Made by a program: the position numbers and the translations under genes. A DNA stretch of 64,000 bases from Dermacentor variabilis (lineage: Eukaryota; Arthropoda; Arachnida; Ixodida; Ixodidae): contig NC_134573.1 of the NCBI RefSeq assembly GCF_050947875.1, positions 65,077,815 to 65,141,814 of the forward strand, read 5' to 3'. Positions 10,730 through 21,170 of this stretch are shown here, piece after piece. The notes beneath the pieces are model-generated. The model was given only the letters and a program-made list of their open reading frames with translations, did not search any database and was not told the origin of the DNA. Each line of letters opens with the position of its first letter. The first letter of the stretch is position 1.

Positions 10730-12847
10730 TGTTTTGTTGGATGAAACTGTCCGGAAAGCAATGCAATGTTAGGATGAGAATGGTAGCACAAAGCATGATG
10801 CATCACCATACGTTGTAGCGGTGTAACTGATGCTCACTTAGGTTCGAGATTGTAGAACAGTATTCGCCATGTGTATGTCATCTGGCTAGATGTGCTTTTT
10901 TGTTATCAAATTGGCGACAGTGTTTACAATATAAAACTGCGGATACACCAAGCATGACTTGCTGCACGACGTCCACTGCGTGCAGCTTGTGATGAGTGTG
11001 CGGTTTGTTTCTAAAGGTGCGTTTGGTTGAGATGACAAAATTTCTTACAAGTGGCAACACACTAAAAGTATATAGACTGATACAGCGGTGCACTGAAGCT
11101 GTCCATTCACTTTTTCATTCGTAACCATTTAAGAGCAGCCCTGTTATGCAGACGTTATTCAATGTATGCCATTCGATCCTGGTGCCGTCTAGATCATGAG
11201 CAAAGGTGACAAAAGCATGACATTGCATTACGAAGTCACCACAGCAGAGAATTATGCACAATCTAGTACTTGGTCCGAGTTTTTCAATTTCTGGTTTAGT
11301 AGGGGTTGCTCATGTGGCCAGCATACTACTGGCATTGTAATGTCACAGTGTGAATATGTTCAATTCTCAGTTGTATTTGAAAAAGTTGTGCCAGCTTTAG
11401 CTTTACTGTTGCTGGATTCTGCACGAAGTAGCTGGGAGGACAGTGGATAGGAAGAGGAGCACTGTAACTTGGCAGCAAAGTTGGAAAATATAGCAAAACA
11501 GCATCGATGGTCTTGGCTAACAACGCAGTTTGCCCATATACCAGTGTCGAGTATCATTTCACTTCTGCGATCAGTGAAAGAATTCTTTTTGCTACTGCAT
11601 AAAATACCATGTGAGGTATTGATCTTGCAAACACCTGCTGAATAAAATTTTTACGCCATGCATTGATGCACACAGCTGTCATACTCGATCTGAAAGCCTG
11701 ATTACCGATCATCCCATGCTCTAAAATGAAGTTCGCAGGTTGTGCCTAGGAAAATTGTTCCTGAACATTCCATAGAAAAAATGAGTATGCTCGTATTTCT
11801 GCAATGGCCAACAGAGTGTTCTGTTTAGCTGGTAATTTCAGCGGGTGAAACCACAAGTTCCTGGGGAAAGAAATACCATTTCCTGTGCAATTTGGAACCA
11901 CGTGCGAAATTGGTTCCAAATGGCTGTTTAGTTTGCTCCGAACTATGCACAACCAGTTACTAGACCTGCTTGGGACAGTTCCTTCATTTTGTTCTGAACC
12001 ATTCTCAAATGATGGCCAAACCTGTCAGAAATGGTTCCGTCATCTTGTACTGGTTTAGGTTCAGCTACAAAATGGCGACACATTGAGTTCATTTCGAGTT
12101 CGGAAAAATTAAGCAGTTTAGCTCTGGTCATGGTTCAACACCTTGATTTGTTCAAGTAGGGTGAATATGCTTAATTGAATTGCAAGCTACTTCAACTTTA
12201 CAGTAAAATACTAAATTGGACAGTGGCACCTAAAGCCTGTGGTCTATTAGCTTGCAACATACAAATTATGGAACGCAAAGTGAGGCCTAAATTATGTTTT
12301 CTTCGCCTATGAAGTGCAAGAAAACAAATGCTTTTGAATATCTTTTCTGGCAACTTGGTACCACTTGACTGTTGATTAGTTTTGTAAATGTCCCCAATGC
12401 AGCTAGTTCTATCCTTTGATAGTTGCATGCGTACGCATTGCCTCCACCGCAACTTTTTCTTTTTCTTTTTCTTTTTTTTTGCATATGTAGGCACTTGAAT
12501 CCCTTGACCTAAAGCTCTTTATTGCACTACATATGAAGTTAAACCAAAATCCTGGATTGTACTCTTCCTACCAGTTTATACTGGTATCGCCAAAGATAAA
12601 TCGTAATAGACCACAATGCGCCTTTCTATGCTTTGCTCTGCAGTAATGAGCCATGCAAGTAAGCTCTTTCTGCCAGTAGCTCCTATCAATAGGCACTCAT
12701 GCCTGTCAATTTGTAGTTTACATTTGTGTTGCTCATATAAGTGTATATAATATTATTGCATACATTTATGTAATTAAAAAGATAACTCTCTGCTGTTGTC
12801 ATACTCAGTGTTTACATTGAATACAAGGGACAACCCTTACAATTACA
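10730..12847. other. Host-gene intron, no recognised feature
   Basis: AT-rich sequence with scattered short open frames. I looked for spliceable frames that could bridge the exon at 9950 to that at 13311 and found none; their phases already fit directly. A poly-T-rich tract at 12453-12480 may be the tail of an old retro-insertion. Confidence 0.4.
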
Positions 12848-13080
12848 GTTGAACCTCCCGATTGCAATTCACAAATATAACAAATTATCTTTTATACCGA
12901 ATATGTGTTTATGATGAATATCGGACATAATGGAGTCATTTTTATGTCCAACTGATGAAGTCGCATCTGACACAAAAATACCTTCATTATATCTGACGTG
13001 TGTTATAAGCATATGTTCATTATATACAATAATTTGTTACATTCGTGTATCGAACCTCGACTGCAATAATTATTTCTCGT
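12848..13080. mobile_element. Tigger/pogo-like MITE remnant
   Basis: It opens with CAGTTGAACCTCCCGATTGC, similar to a pogo/Tigger terminal repeat. It continues with the AT-rich, ATATCGGAC-containing body seen in such MITEs, and ends around a second GAACCTCG motif at about 13052. The ends do not form a clean inverted pair, so both boundaries are approximate. Confidence 0.35.
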
Positions 13081-13310
13081 TAAGAACAGGTGCTCTAGAA
13101 ACTGTCTTAGTAAAAGAATTAGAAAAATCTAATGCACTTTTCCAGGAATGAGCTGTGGTGTTTTAAGGGTTAATGCAGTGTATGCTGGTGATTTACGTTA
13201 CATATGGGAACTTAATTTGAAGTCGGCAGCAAAATTTCTGTCCTTGATGTTAATTAGGAGACGCAGCAAGTACACACACATCGCTTAATTCCCGGTGCCC
13301 TTGATTGCAG

Positions 13311-13393
13311 AGGGAGCCAAGTTCTTTCGGTGCCAAAGTGATCCAGAGACTATCAGGAACAACTTTTTTGATAACAAGGTTGGCCTTGTCAAG
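13311..13393 (+). CDS. Host gene, second-last exon
   Basis: An 83-nt exon between a good acceptor (TTGATTGCAG, ending 13310) and donor GTGAGC at 13394. Its two leading bases complete a Glu codon with the G left by the previous exon. It then reads GAKFFRCQSDPETIR and NNFFDNKVGLVK and ends exactly on a codon boundary. The high density of charged and aromatic residues and the perfect phase match support it. The function is unknown. Confidence 0.75.
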
Positions 13394-14558
13394 GTGAGCA
13401 ATGAAAAGACACACTTAAGCTTCTTCGTTGCTGCAGCTGAAAATTTTGGTTGCAGGCAACAGGCATGTAAATGCATGCAGGTTTGATCACGTTTTGCACA
13501 TTTTATAATTTTCATTAGCGAACACTACAGAATGTAAACTTAATGTGCCTTGTAACTTGACATTTATGACATTAAGTAGGTCTTAAAGTACTTTAATAAT
13601 GTTACTGCTAGACCCAGTGCTATGATACACCTTAATGACACAACACTTTTATATTAGCTCTGTTAGCTTGAAGCAATGATTTTCATAAATAAACACTTTC
13701 AGTTAAAATGGGAGTGAATATTAGTGATAGTAGTCATATGTATTTCAAGCAGGGTCCACTATCTTAAAAGTGTTGCATTTTGTACCAGGAAGCACGCTTG
13801 CCAACTACTGCTGAATGTGAATCAAACGCGAAGTCAGAGCAGTTGTACCAAAATGTGGACAAAGGTGCACTTACTAGACAGGGCCTAACTCCAGTTCAAC
13901 CACCTGACCCCTTCTGGTGCCTTTATCGGCTGATGTTAGCCCCATCTAAGCACCTGAAATGTTACCAAAGGCTTTAACAGAACCACTCAAGAATATTTCG
14001 TTATTGTAGAGTTGGAAACTCGCATTAATTATTTGGTGCCATTAGGTAACTTCACTGATGTGCATGAGCCCTTCAATTTATCCATCTTTCATAGTCATTT
14101 GAGAGCTGTACAGATACCACTTGTTATAAAGCAGATCTGCTTTTTCTTAGTGGGCAGGAGGAAGCCATTGGCCCTTTTCACATAATGGATTCTGTTATCT
14201 AACATGACTCATGCCAAATGGTGCATATTGTGTGTGTCAAGTAGGAAAGCAATTTTTTCTATGGATGCATATTTACTGTTATGATGCAACAGTGAGCACT
14301 CTCATTTACCCTTTCGCAGTGCAAAGAAGCACTTGCTTGTGACAACTGTGTAGCAAATAGCTTTGCTTAAAATAGGGCCACTGCTTTGTCTACTATCACG
14401 TTGGAATGAAACGTGAACAAAACTGTACAAAATTAATTGCAAATGTGGAAAGGTTAGTGCGCTTTCTGGTTTGTTTTTGTGTGTTCACATTTCAATGGTA
14501 CATCTCTCCGGTTACTTGACTGGCCAGCAGCGCTCATGAGAGTCTTTTGTACATGCAG
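13394..14558. other. Last intron of the host gene; nothing recognised
   Basis: AT-rich intron with no repeat I can name. The acceptor is TTTTGTACATGCAG, ending 14558. Confidence 0.5.
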
Positions 14559-14663
14559 CTTTTGCTGTCCAAGCGCAAGATGGCCAAGAGGGCGCTTGAA
14601 CGAAAACTTGGCAAGAAGGTTGGCAGCCAGCAATGGAGGCTGGGCAAACTACGAAAAAAGTAA
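14559..14663 (+). CDS. Host gene, terminal exon with basic C-terminus
   Basis: It starts in phase 0 right after the acceptor at 14558 and encodes LLLSKRKMAKRALERKLGKK, then VGSQQWRLGKLRKK and a TAA stop at 14661-14663. The strongly basic tail (a run of KR/RK/KK pairs) is typical of nuclear or nucleolar localisation and RNA binding. Together the four exons give about 156 C-terminal residues: acidic linker, aromatic core, basic tail. This is the layout of many ribosome-biogenesis factors (inference). NOL8 is a tentative alternative identity. Confidence 0.75.
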   Translation, partial: LLLSKRKMAKRALERKLGKKVGSQQWRLGKLRKK

Positions 14664-14668
14664 CAAAT

Positions 14669-14674
14669 AATAAA
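14669..14674 (+). promoter_or_regulatory. Polyadenylation signal AATAAA of the host gene
   Basis: A canonical AATAAA lies six bases after the stop codon, which implies a very short 3' UTR. A GT/T-rich stretch (GTGTGTCATTTGTTT) about 20 nt further on fits a downstream element. Confidence 0.65.
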
Positions 14675-15009
14675 GGATGCCAGCTGAGGAGTGTGTCATT
14701 TGTTTAAAAGCTGTCAGATGGGATAAGCTAGGAAAACCATGGTACACGGCCTAAATTGATGTACATGACAATGTAACATCAAAATTAAGATGTTAGTTTT
14801 TACCTGCGACCCATTACATGTTCTAGTGCGAAAGCATCATATGTCCCATGATGGGAAAATCTGGTGACAGCAGTGGTGGCGGCAGTGGCGGCGCCACCGA
14901 GCAACAGTACCAAAAAGGGCCAGCGCCGCAAAGAGCAAAAACACATCAAAAATGCTCGAATTGACATCAAATTTCTCAGGAGGAAGGTACCTGTAAACAA
15001 AGTAAATGA
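14675..15009. other. Short intergenic stretch, nothing recognised
   Basis: It contains GGTGGCGGCAGTGGCGGCGC (about 14875-14894) but no feature I can support. Confidence 0.4.
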
Positions 15010-15117
15010 ATGGCTTTGAAAAGGAAATGTGGTAAATGTCGGAATAGTTGGGAATCAAATCCGGGTCTCCAGGGTGCGGAATGAGCACGCTTCCCCGACG
15101 CCATGGCGGCTCCACAG
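15010..15117 (-). mobile_element. tRNA-derived SINE, minus strand
   Basis: The complement reads GCCGCCATGGCGTCGGGGAA, GCGTGCTCATTCCGCACC, then a box-B-like GGATTTGATTCCCAACTATT, followed by a T-rich tail. Box A and box B of a tRNA promoter are present, but the acceptor ends do not pair. It is therefore a SINE head, not a tRNA gene. Confidence 0.6.
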
Positions 15118-15627
15118 TTCTGGTTAACCAAAGGTGTGCCTAGCGTGTGTTATTGTACACATCACGTCAAAAGGTGCGGCCTAGAGCATGCATCATTGGG
15201 CACGTGATGGCACAACCAATGGGGGGAGGTGGCACCATGTACTGAGTTTATAAGATGAGTGTATAAAATAAAAAGCATTAATTTCCAATTGAAGGCCACT
15301 GAGCAGTCATTCGAGTTATGAACTCCTCGAGGTTAAGTGAGCACGTTGACACTCTTAGCGCATTTTGATTTGACCTTACCGAGGCACAGTTAGAACGCAG
15401 GCTAGTGCTTGCGTGGACAAGGAACGCACAGAAAAAAAAAAGCATTTCACCAAAGCGACTGTAATGCTTTCACATTCCCAAAGGTAAGCAGTGTCTGTCA
15501 ATTTTTTTGTTGATCTCTGGTTAAAGGAAAAAATCGAATTGCCAAAATTATTATTATGTCAGCACTCCTTTAAATAACAAACAATTGCCATGCCTTTCAT
15601 GTTTCTAACTTCGTGTTACATATGGAC
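15118..15627. other. Intergenic, no recognised feature
   Basis: No coding or repeat signal that I can name; a poly-A run lies at about 15433-15442. Confidence 0.4.
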
Positions 15628-15742
15628 ACTTGCCGTGGTGGCATAGTGGCTTTGGCGTGCTAAGTCCGAGGGTGCGGGATCAAATACTGGCCGCGGTGGC
15701 CGCATTTTGGTGGAGGCGAAATGTAAAAACACCCATGTACTA
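15628..15742 (+). mobile_element. Ruka-type tick SINE
   Basis: TGCCGTGGTGGCATAGTGGC (box A), GTGCTAAGTCCGAGGGTGC, box B GGGATCAAATACTGGCCGC, then GGCCGCATTTTGGTGGAGGC and AAAACACCCATGTACT. This matches the order of the Ruka SINE described from ixodid ticks (recognition from memory). It supports a tick origin for the window. Confidence 0.75.
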
Positions 15743-15974
15743 TGCATGGGCATAGATGTATTTACTGGAGGGGAAGGGAGGCAGAGGAGGCACTTGACCT
15801 CCCCACCACCACCATCCGAAGAGGGGAAGGGGGGGGGCTCAAGGTAGCCAATTTGCGCCCCTTCCCGCTACTTTTGAAAAGGGGCACTGTTGACTGCACA
15901 CTGGCAAATCCAACAAAACAACAGCTGAGGCCAAGTGTAACCCAACCATCTCTGAATGAGAAGAAAAGAAACCG

Positions 15975-16180
15975 TGGGTCTGATATTTATTATTCATATC
16001 ATAAGCCAACAAACAAAGATACTAAGGACAGCATAGGGGAAGCTGCTTGAACTTATTAATTGAATTAAATAAATGATAAATTAATGGAAAGTGGATGAAA
16101 AAACTGGCTGCAGATGGGGCATGAACCCACGTCTTCGCATATTGTGTGCGGTGCTCTGAACTATCTCTGAAAACACAAAA
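15975..16180 (-). mobile_element. tRNA-derived SINE, minus strand
   Basis: The complement has a tRNA-like head (CAATATGCGAAGACGTGGG, TTCATGCCCCATCTGCAGCC) followed by a body TCATCCACTTTCCATTAATT, CCCCTATGCTGTCCTTAG and TTTGTTTGTTGGCTTATGAT. The body is related to the plus-strand SINE at 3889-4140. Confidence 0.7.
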
Positions 16181-16533
16181 TCACCATTGCTTTTGATAAT
16201 TTACCGCTCTGTAATAATCAGTGTTGCCATTTTAGCAATTTTGTTGCTAGATTTAGTGACTTTCTTTTATGTTTAGCAGCAAAGTTTTCTGTTTAGCAAC
16301 TTTAATGAACAATTTACATCATTTTAGTGACTTCAAAGGTAGGAAAGTTGCCCAAAAAATGTCCTTCTAGAAAGCACTTTATTATTGAAGAACTACATGT
16401 AAGGAGCCGTGCCTTGCTGCTCGACGCATAGGCTTTTTGCATGATAATGCAACAGTTGCCTTCACTGTGGTAGTCTTCACATTGTTGTGCAATTCACAAC
16501 ACAGTAGTCATCGCAGACTTCATTCACATTGCA

Positions 16534-16682
16534 AAATAGAAGTGAGGCGTGCAGACAGGACACAAGAGTAGAGAAGTGGACAACACGAACGCCACTTCTC
16601 TACTCGTGTCCTGTCTGCGCGCCTCACTTCTATTTTGCATAATGAATACTTACCAACTAGCTCAGCTTTCTGTCGTTTTAAG
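16534..16682. mobile_element. Short hairpin insertion element 1 (149 bp) with 16-bp direct repeats
   Basis: Arms of about 50 nt (16530-16579 and 16592-16639) are near-perfect complements around a 12-nt loop. A tail with TACCAACTAGCTCAGC follows, ending GTTTTAAG. The block lies between identical 16-bp direct repeats CTTCATTCACATTGCA at 16518-16533 and 16683-16698, which look like a target-site duplication. No coding capacity is evident. The layout matches element 2 at 16987-17137 although the arm sequences differ. Confidence 0.65.
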
Positions 16683-16986
16683 CTTCATTCACATTGCACT
16701 CATAAAATTGATGTTGAATAAATGGGTGTAAGCACTGCGGGTTCTGGTCAATTGGTGGATGTTCGCAAGCGTAGGACTAAATTAATTGACGAGAACACAG
16801 ATGGTGAATAACACTGATCAGCTGCATAGAAAGGTGTAGATATCAAAGCGGTTGAGCTCGTTTACTTAAATCTGAACAAATCGCTTCCATTTCTCACGGC
16901 CTTTGGACCAATCAGTATTACATGGCAGCTTTCGGGTAGATCCGGAAGCATAGTATTTAACCTGTATAATTAAAGCTTGGGTAATA

Positions 16987-17137
16987 CATGGTAGAGTGTA
17001 TAAGCGCGACTGGACGAGGATGAAGAAAGAAACAGATACACAGACACAGCGCTTCTGTTTCTTTCTTCGTCCTCGTCCAGTCGCGCTTATACGCTCTACC
17101 ATGGATTCTAACCAACTAGACCGCCAACGTGTTTTAA
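16987..17137. mobile_element. Short hairpin insertion element 2 (151 bp) with 11-bp direct repeats
   Basis: Perfectly sized 49-nt arms (16987-17035 and 17055-17103; few mismatches) surround a 19-nt loop. A tail with CTAACCAACTAGACCGCC follows, ending GTTTTAA. Direct repeats CTTGGGTAATA at 16976-16986 and 17138-17148 flank it. The arms carry a GACTGGACGAGGA core, comparable to GACAGGACACAAGA in element 1. Confidence 0.65.
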
Positions 17138-17148
17138 CTTGGGTAATA

Positions 17149-18029
17149 GTCATCGCTGTGTTAACTGCTAAGCGTGTTCCACGGTATTTAATTCAAGCAC
17201 ACACGAACGCTCATGCACCATGAGAAATTGAGGAATAATGTAGACTAAGTGCTTTGTTGTGCTGGAAATGCTAGGTTAATTGTGTTCTCTTGCACCAGGT
17301 TGTATTTGTAACCTTGCAGTCTGAAGGCAAACACAGAATTTAAGCTGTCATCATCCATTATAAAAACATATTAGCAAGGTAGGAGCCCTCTACACCCTGC
17401 TGTTAGATTAACTGTTTGATCGTCACCTGCAAACATAGATAAACATGAAACTACTCGGTAGATGATTCAGATCATGTTAGCCTATATTATAGTGTGCTAA
17501 AATCTCTACGGTTCTTTAAAATCATCTTGACAGTCTTAGCGAGAATGTTAGGAACATTTCTCCCTCAGTTATTCCTCAGAGTTTAGTATATCTGTATTGT
17601 ATATTTTTGCACAAACTCAGAACATACAAGTGTCTACCCATATCCACAAGGCTAGCTAGTAGATATATGGCAAAATAGGCACACAAAACAATAAAAGGGT
17701 GGCGATAGACATCACATGTGCATAAAATATTCTTGCATCCAGTGAGGAAAGCAAAAGCTCGGGCTTCGCACCAGAACTGAAATATTCAAATTGTACACTA
17801 AACTAGTGAAAAATTCTAATTTTTATTTCATTGAGTAGTTTCCTAGTTTTTTAGAGGCCTAATAACTAACGCTTAAATGGTTACCCAAGATCCTTACTGA
17901 ACTTCGTATTATTGAGAATTTCATTCCATACGAGAGCACCACAAAATTCAAGTGGCCTTTAATTTAAATATTTCGGCATTAGGCGAGTTAAACGTTAGTT
18001 GTTGCAGCCCTTGTGTTCTTTGTAGGGAG
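17149..18029. other. Intergenic, no recognised feature
   Basis: AT-rich. I see no exon or repeat that can be supported. Confidence 0.4.
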
Positions 18030-19696
18030 TTTTTACAGCGAAGCTATATACCTCTACCGTCCAAGGAAATTTTCATGTCGTAAGCAAAAAAAAAACTCCC
18101 CATACGTGGGCCGATCCCGAAGATAGTGCAGTACCGGCCCGACCCGCGGCGGAGGTGAAGCAGGCGTTAAGCGCTCTCCATACGTGGGCCGATCCCGAAG
18201 ATAGTGCAATACCGGGCCGACCCGCAGCGGAGGTGAAACAGGCGTTAAGCGCTCTCCATACGTGGGCCCATCCCGAAGATAGTGCAATACCGGGCCGACC
18301 CGCGGCGGAGGTGAAGCAGTCGTTAAGCGCTCTCCGTACGTGGGCCGATCCCGAAGATAGTGCAATACCGGGCCGACCCGCGGCGGAGGTAAAGCAGTCG
18401 TTAAGCGCTCTCCATACGTGGGCCGATGCCGAAGTTAGTGCAATACCGGGCCGACCCGCGGCGGAGGTGAAGCAGTCGTTAAGCGCTCTCCGTACGTGGG
18501 ACGATCCCGAAGGTAGTGCAATACCGGGCCGACCCGCGGCGGAGGTGAAGCAGTCGTTAAGCGCTCTCCGTACGTGGGCCCATCCCGAAGATAGTGCAAT
18601 ACCGGGCCGACCCGCGGCGGAGGTGAAGCAGTCGTTATGCGCTCTCCATACGTGGGCCGATCCCGAAGATAGTGCAATACCGGGCCGACCCGCGGCGGAG
18701 GTGAAGCAGTCGTTAAGCGCTCTCCGTACGTGGGCCGATCCCGAAGATAGTGCAATACCGGGCCGACCCGCGGCGGAGGTGAAGCAGGCGTTAAGCGCTG
18801 TCCATACGTGGGCCCATCCCGAAGATAGTGCAATACCGGGCCGACCCGCGGCGGAGGTGAAGCAGTCGTTAAGCGCTCTCCGTACGTGGGCCCATCCCGA
18901 AGATAGTGCAATACCGGGCATACCCGCGGCGGAGGTGAAGCAGTCGTTAAGCGCTCTCCGTACGTGGGCCCATCCCGAAGATGGTGCAATACCGGGCCGA
19001 CCCGCGGCGGAGGTGAAGCAGGCGTTAAGCGCTCTCCATACGTGGGCCCATCCCGAAGATAGTGCAATACCGGGCCGACCCGCGGCGGAGGTGAAGCAGT
19101 CGTTTAGCGCTCTCCGTACGTGGGCCCATCCCGAAGATAGTGCAATACCGGGCATACCCGCGGCGGAGGTGAAGCAGTCGTTAAGCGCTCTCCGTACGTG
19201 GGCCCATCCCGAAGTTAGTGCAATACCGGGCCGACCCGCGGCGGAGGTGAAGCAGTCGTTAAGCGCTCTCCATACGTGGGCCGATCCCGAAGATAGTGCA
19301 ATACCGGGCCGACCCGCGGCGGAGGTGAAGCAGTCGTTAAGCGCTCTCCGTACGTGGGCCGATCCCGAAGATAGTGCAATACCGGGCCGACCCGCGGCGG
19401 AGGTGAAGCAGTCGTTAAGCGCTCTCCGTACGTGGGCCGATCCCGAAGATAGTGCAATACCGGGCCGACCCGCGGCGGAGGTGAAGCAGGCGTTAAGCGC
19501 TCTCCATACGTGGGCCCATCCCGAAGATAGTGCAATACCTGGCCGACCCGCGGCGGAGGTGCAGTTCGCCCATAAGGGGCCAACATACACAGCTTCGCTG
19601 GTCATCCTTCTTCACAGAGTGGTAGGGCACTGAGTTTCTTGCTTACGACACGAAAATTGCCTTCGACGGTAGAGGTATATAGCTTCGCTGTAAAAA
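18030..19696. mobile_element. TIR transposon filled by a minisatellite
   Basis: The left end (18030-18087) and the complement of the right end (19639-19696) agree over about 58 bp with few mismatches. Both begin TTTTTACAGCGAAGCTATAT, continue ACCTCTACCGTC, and reach CGTAAGCAA. Between them is almost nothing but the 78-bp array, plus about 80 bp at the right. No transposase is present. A related end (TACAGCGAAAGCTGTATATG) occurs at about 63667 near the right window edge. I could not identify a target-site duplication. Confidence 0.7.
18096..19560. repeat. 78-bp tandem minisatellite, 18 full copies plus a partial
   Basis: Counting from the GGAGGT anchor at 18151-18156 to that at 19555-19560 gives exactly 18 units of 78 bp. 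A partial unit of about 60 bp precedes it. Units differ at a few linked sites: CAGGCG/CAGTCG, CCATACG/CCGTACG, GGGCCGATC/GGGCCCATC. Because 78 is divisible by three, any stop-free frame of one unit runs through the whole array. That explains open frames of 492 codons on + (18155-19633) and 510 on - (18073-19605), plus two further minus frames. I do not regard these as genes. Confidence 0.9.
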
Positions 19697-19789
19697 AGAT
19701 AACGTTCCGGTTCAGTTCTGGTTCGCGCAAAAATCACGGTCTCTTTTATTTATTTGTGTGTTTGCGGTTCACTTCCGGTTCGATACCCC

Positions 19790-20130
19790 GCGGGTGGGCC
19801 GCACGCAGCGGTAGCTGACGACGGAATTGCGGCGATACATGCAGGGCCCACGACGCAGGCGCGGAGGTGGAGCGTGACGGCGGGCGACGGCGTTAGTCAC
19901 CGTCCTCGATTTTGGCTGCAGTGGCTCAAGCTGTAGTTCTAGAACTAGAGAATGCTGGATCTCCTGGCGTACAATGTCAGAAACTGAAGTAATCCGGGAC
20001 TGGCACGCTGAAAGCATATTTCGTAGTTCATCGCACACAACTCTTGCTGTTGTCTCCCGCAGGTCATTGTTGCAGAATGCCTGAACTTCTGTGCTGTCTG
20101 GCGTCGAGCGGCAACTGAATTATCAGTATG
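19790..20130 (-). pseudogene. Possible gypsy-type gag remnant
   Basis: The minus frame reads EVQAFCNNDLRETTARVV, CDELRNMLSACQSRITSVSD and IVRQEIQHSL, then a proline/arginine-rich part with RRHAPPPRLRRGP. Similar sequences precede the zinc knuckle in gag proteins of tick gypsy elements (recollection). No knuckle or LTR is present here, so the assignment is weak. Confidence 0.3.
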
Positions 20131-20198
20131 AGAATATATATATGTTACGAAGGGGGTGTTCGCCTAGCAGTACTAGTTCTTGGTTTGCAACGGAGTGG

Positions 20199-20405
20199 GT
20201 TGTTGTTGTTGTTGTTGTAGCCTGTCACACGTGTGGCTCCTACCCACGATGGGGGATTGGCCAAGAAATGGGTGGATTATTCCAAATTCAGTGCTAATTT
20301 CATATATAGGAAATTTATGCTCCAAGTCGTCGTTGTTATCCTGAGTGGCCTTGGTACATACCCACAGTGGGGCCATGAATCGGGTGGTTCAATTAGGTGC
20401 ATAAA
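20199..20405 (-). mobile_element. LINE 3' end with (CAA)n tail
   Basis: On the minus strand, TTGGCCAATCCCCCATCGTG is followed by GGTAGGAGCCAC and ends in (CAA)n (complement of the TTG run at 20200-20218). The full LINE at 55893-58286 has the same TTGGCCAATCCCCCACAGTG just before its own tail, so the two share a 3' UTR family. The body to the right is 5' truncated and has no coding part. Confidence 0.6.
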
Positions 20406-21166
20406 ATAATAATAACAAGGGAGTTAACAATTTGAGCGTTGGAGTTTAAAAGTAAACGTTTTGTGTTTGGAGAAAAAAGGAAATAATCAGAAGAAAACCG
20501 GGTATAAAATAATAATAATAATTAATAGTAGATAAGAAATAAAAGAAAGCTATGGTTGGGAGGGAGAACGATCAGTCTAACATGGAAATCGATTGGTTTC
20601 AATGAGGTAATTTTGGATTGCCAAGTCGGTGCTAGCGAAACGGGCAAGCAAACGCGTCTCGTCGTCGTCGTCTTTTTCACCAGCACGATTCCTACTGCCC
20701 TATGCCTTCAGAAATATATATAGGAGAAACCAAATGCATTGTCATACTGGCTGGAGGTGAGCTTTACTGCAGTTTCAGTGCGTTGTCGCCTTTTATTACC
20801 GGTGCTCGTATTCGCAAGCGACATTCTTTTTCTGTCTTCTCCCATACCGGAGCCCAGGGACCGCGTCACGTATATAGCTATAGCTCCATTTAGAATACAT
20901 ATTCTGATTTCGCGACATGCCGTATCTGAGCTCCTAAATTGGAATGCGACAATTAAGCGAGACAAAGCCTTATTCTCACGTCATATGTAGTCATCCGACG
21001 AAACCATTTCGGCATGTCGCCATCTCGGCATAAGGAAATGCTATGAACACTCCAGGAACACTCGGCGCCATCTAGGTGCGCCGCCGCGAAACCTGCGCAT
21101 GGCGTGCCGTTGCGTACGAATGCCGAGAAACGCGTCATAGCGCAACCGGAGCGCCATCGAGTGGAA
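20406..21166. other. No gene recognised
   Basis: Contains short AAT runs (20407-20421, 20508-20522) and otherwise unidentified sequence. The left flank of the LTR element ends at 21166. Confidence 0.4.
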
Positions 21167-21170
21167 CTGC

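Noticed and set aside
18096..19560. CRISPR array
   Set aside because: The copies are contiguous with no variable spacers, the unit is 78 bp, and the context is a eukaryotic transposon.
18073..19633. Long open frames of about 500 codons on both strands (repeat protein genes)
   Set aside because: They are created by a 78-bp stop-free unit repeated 18 times within a transposon. No promoter, start context or domain supports a gene.
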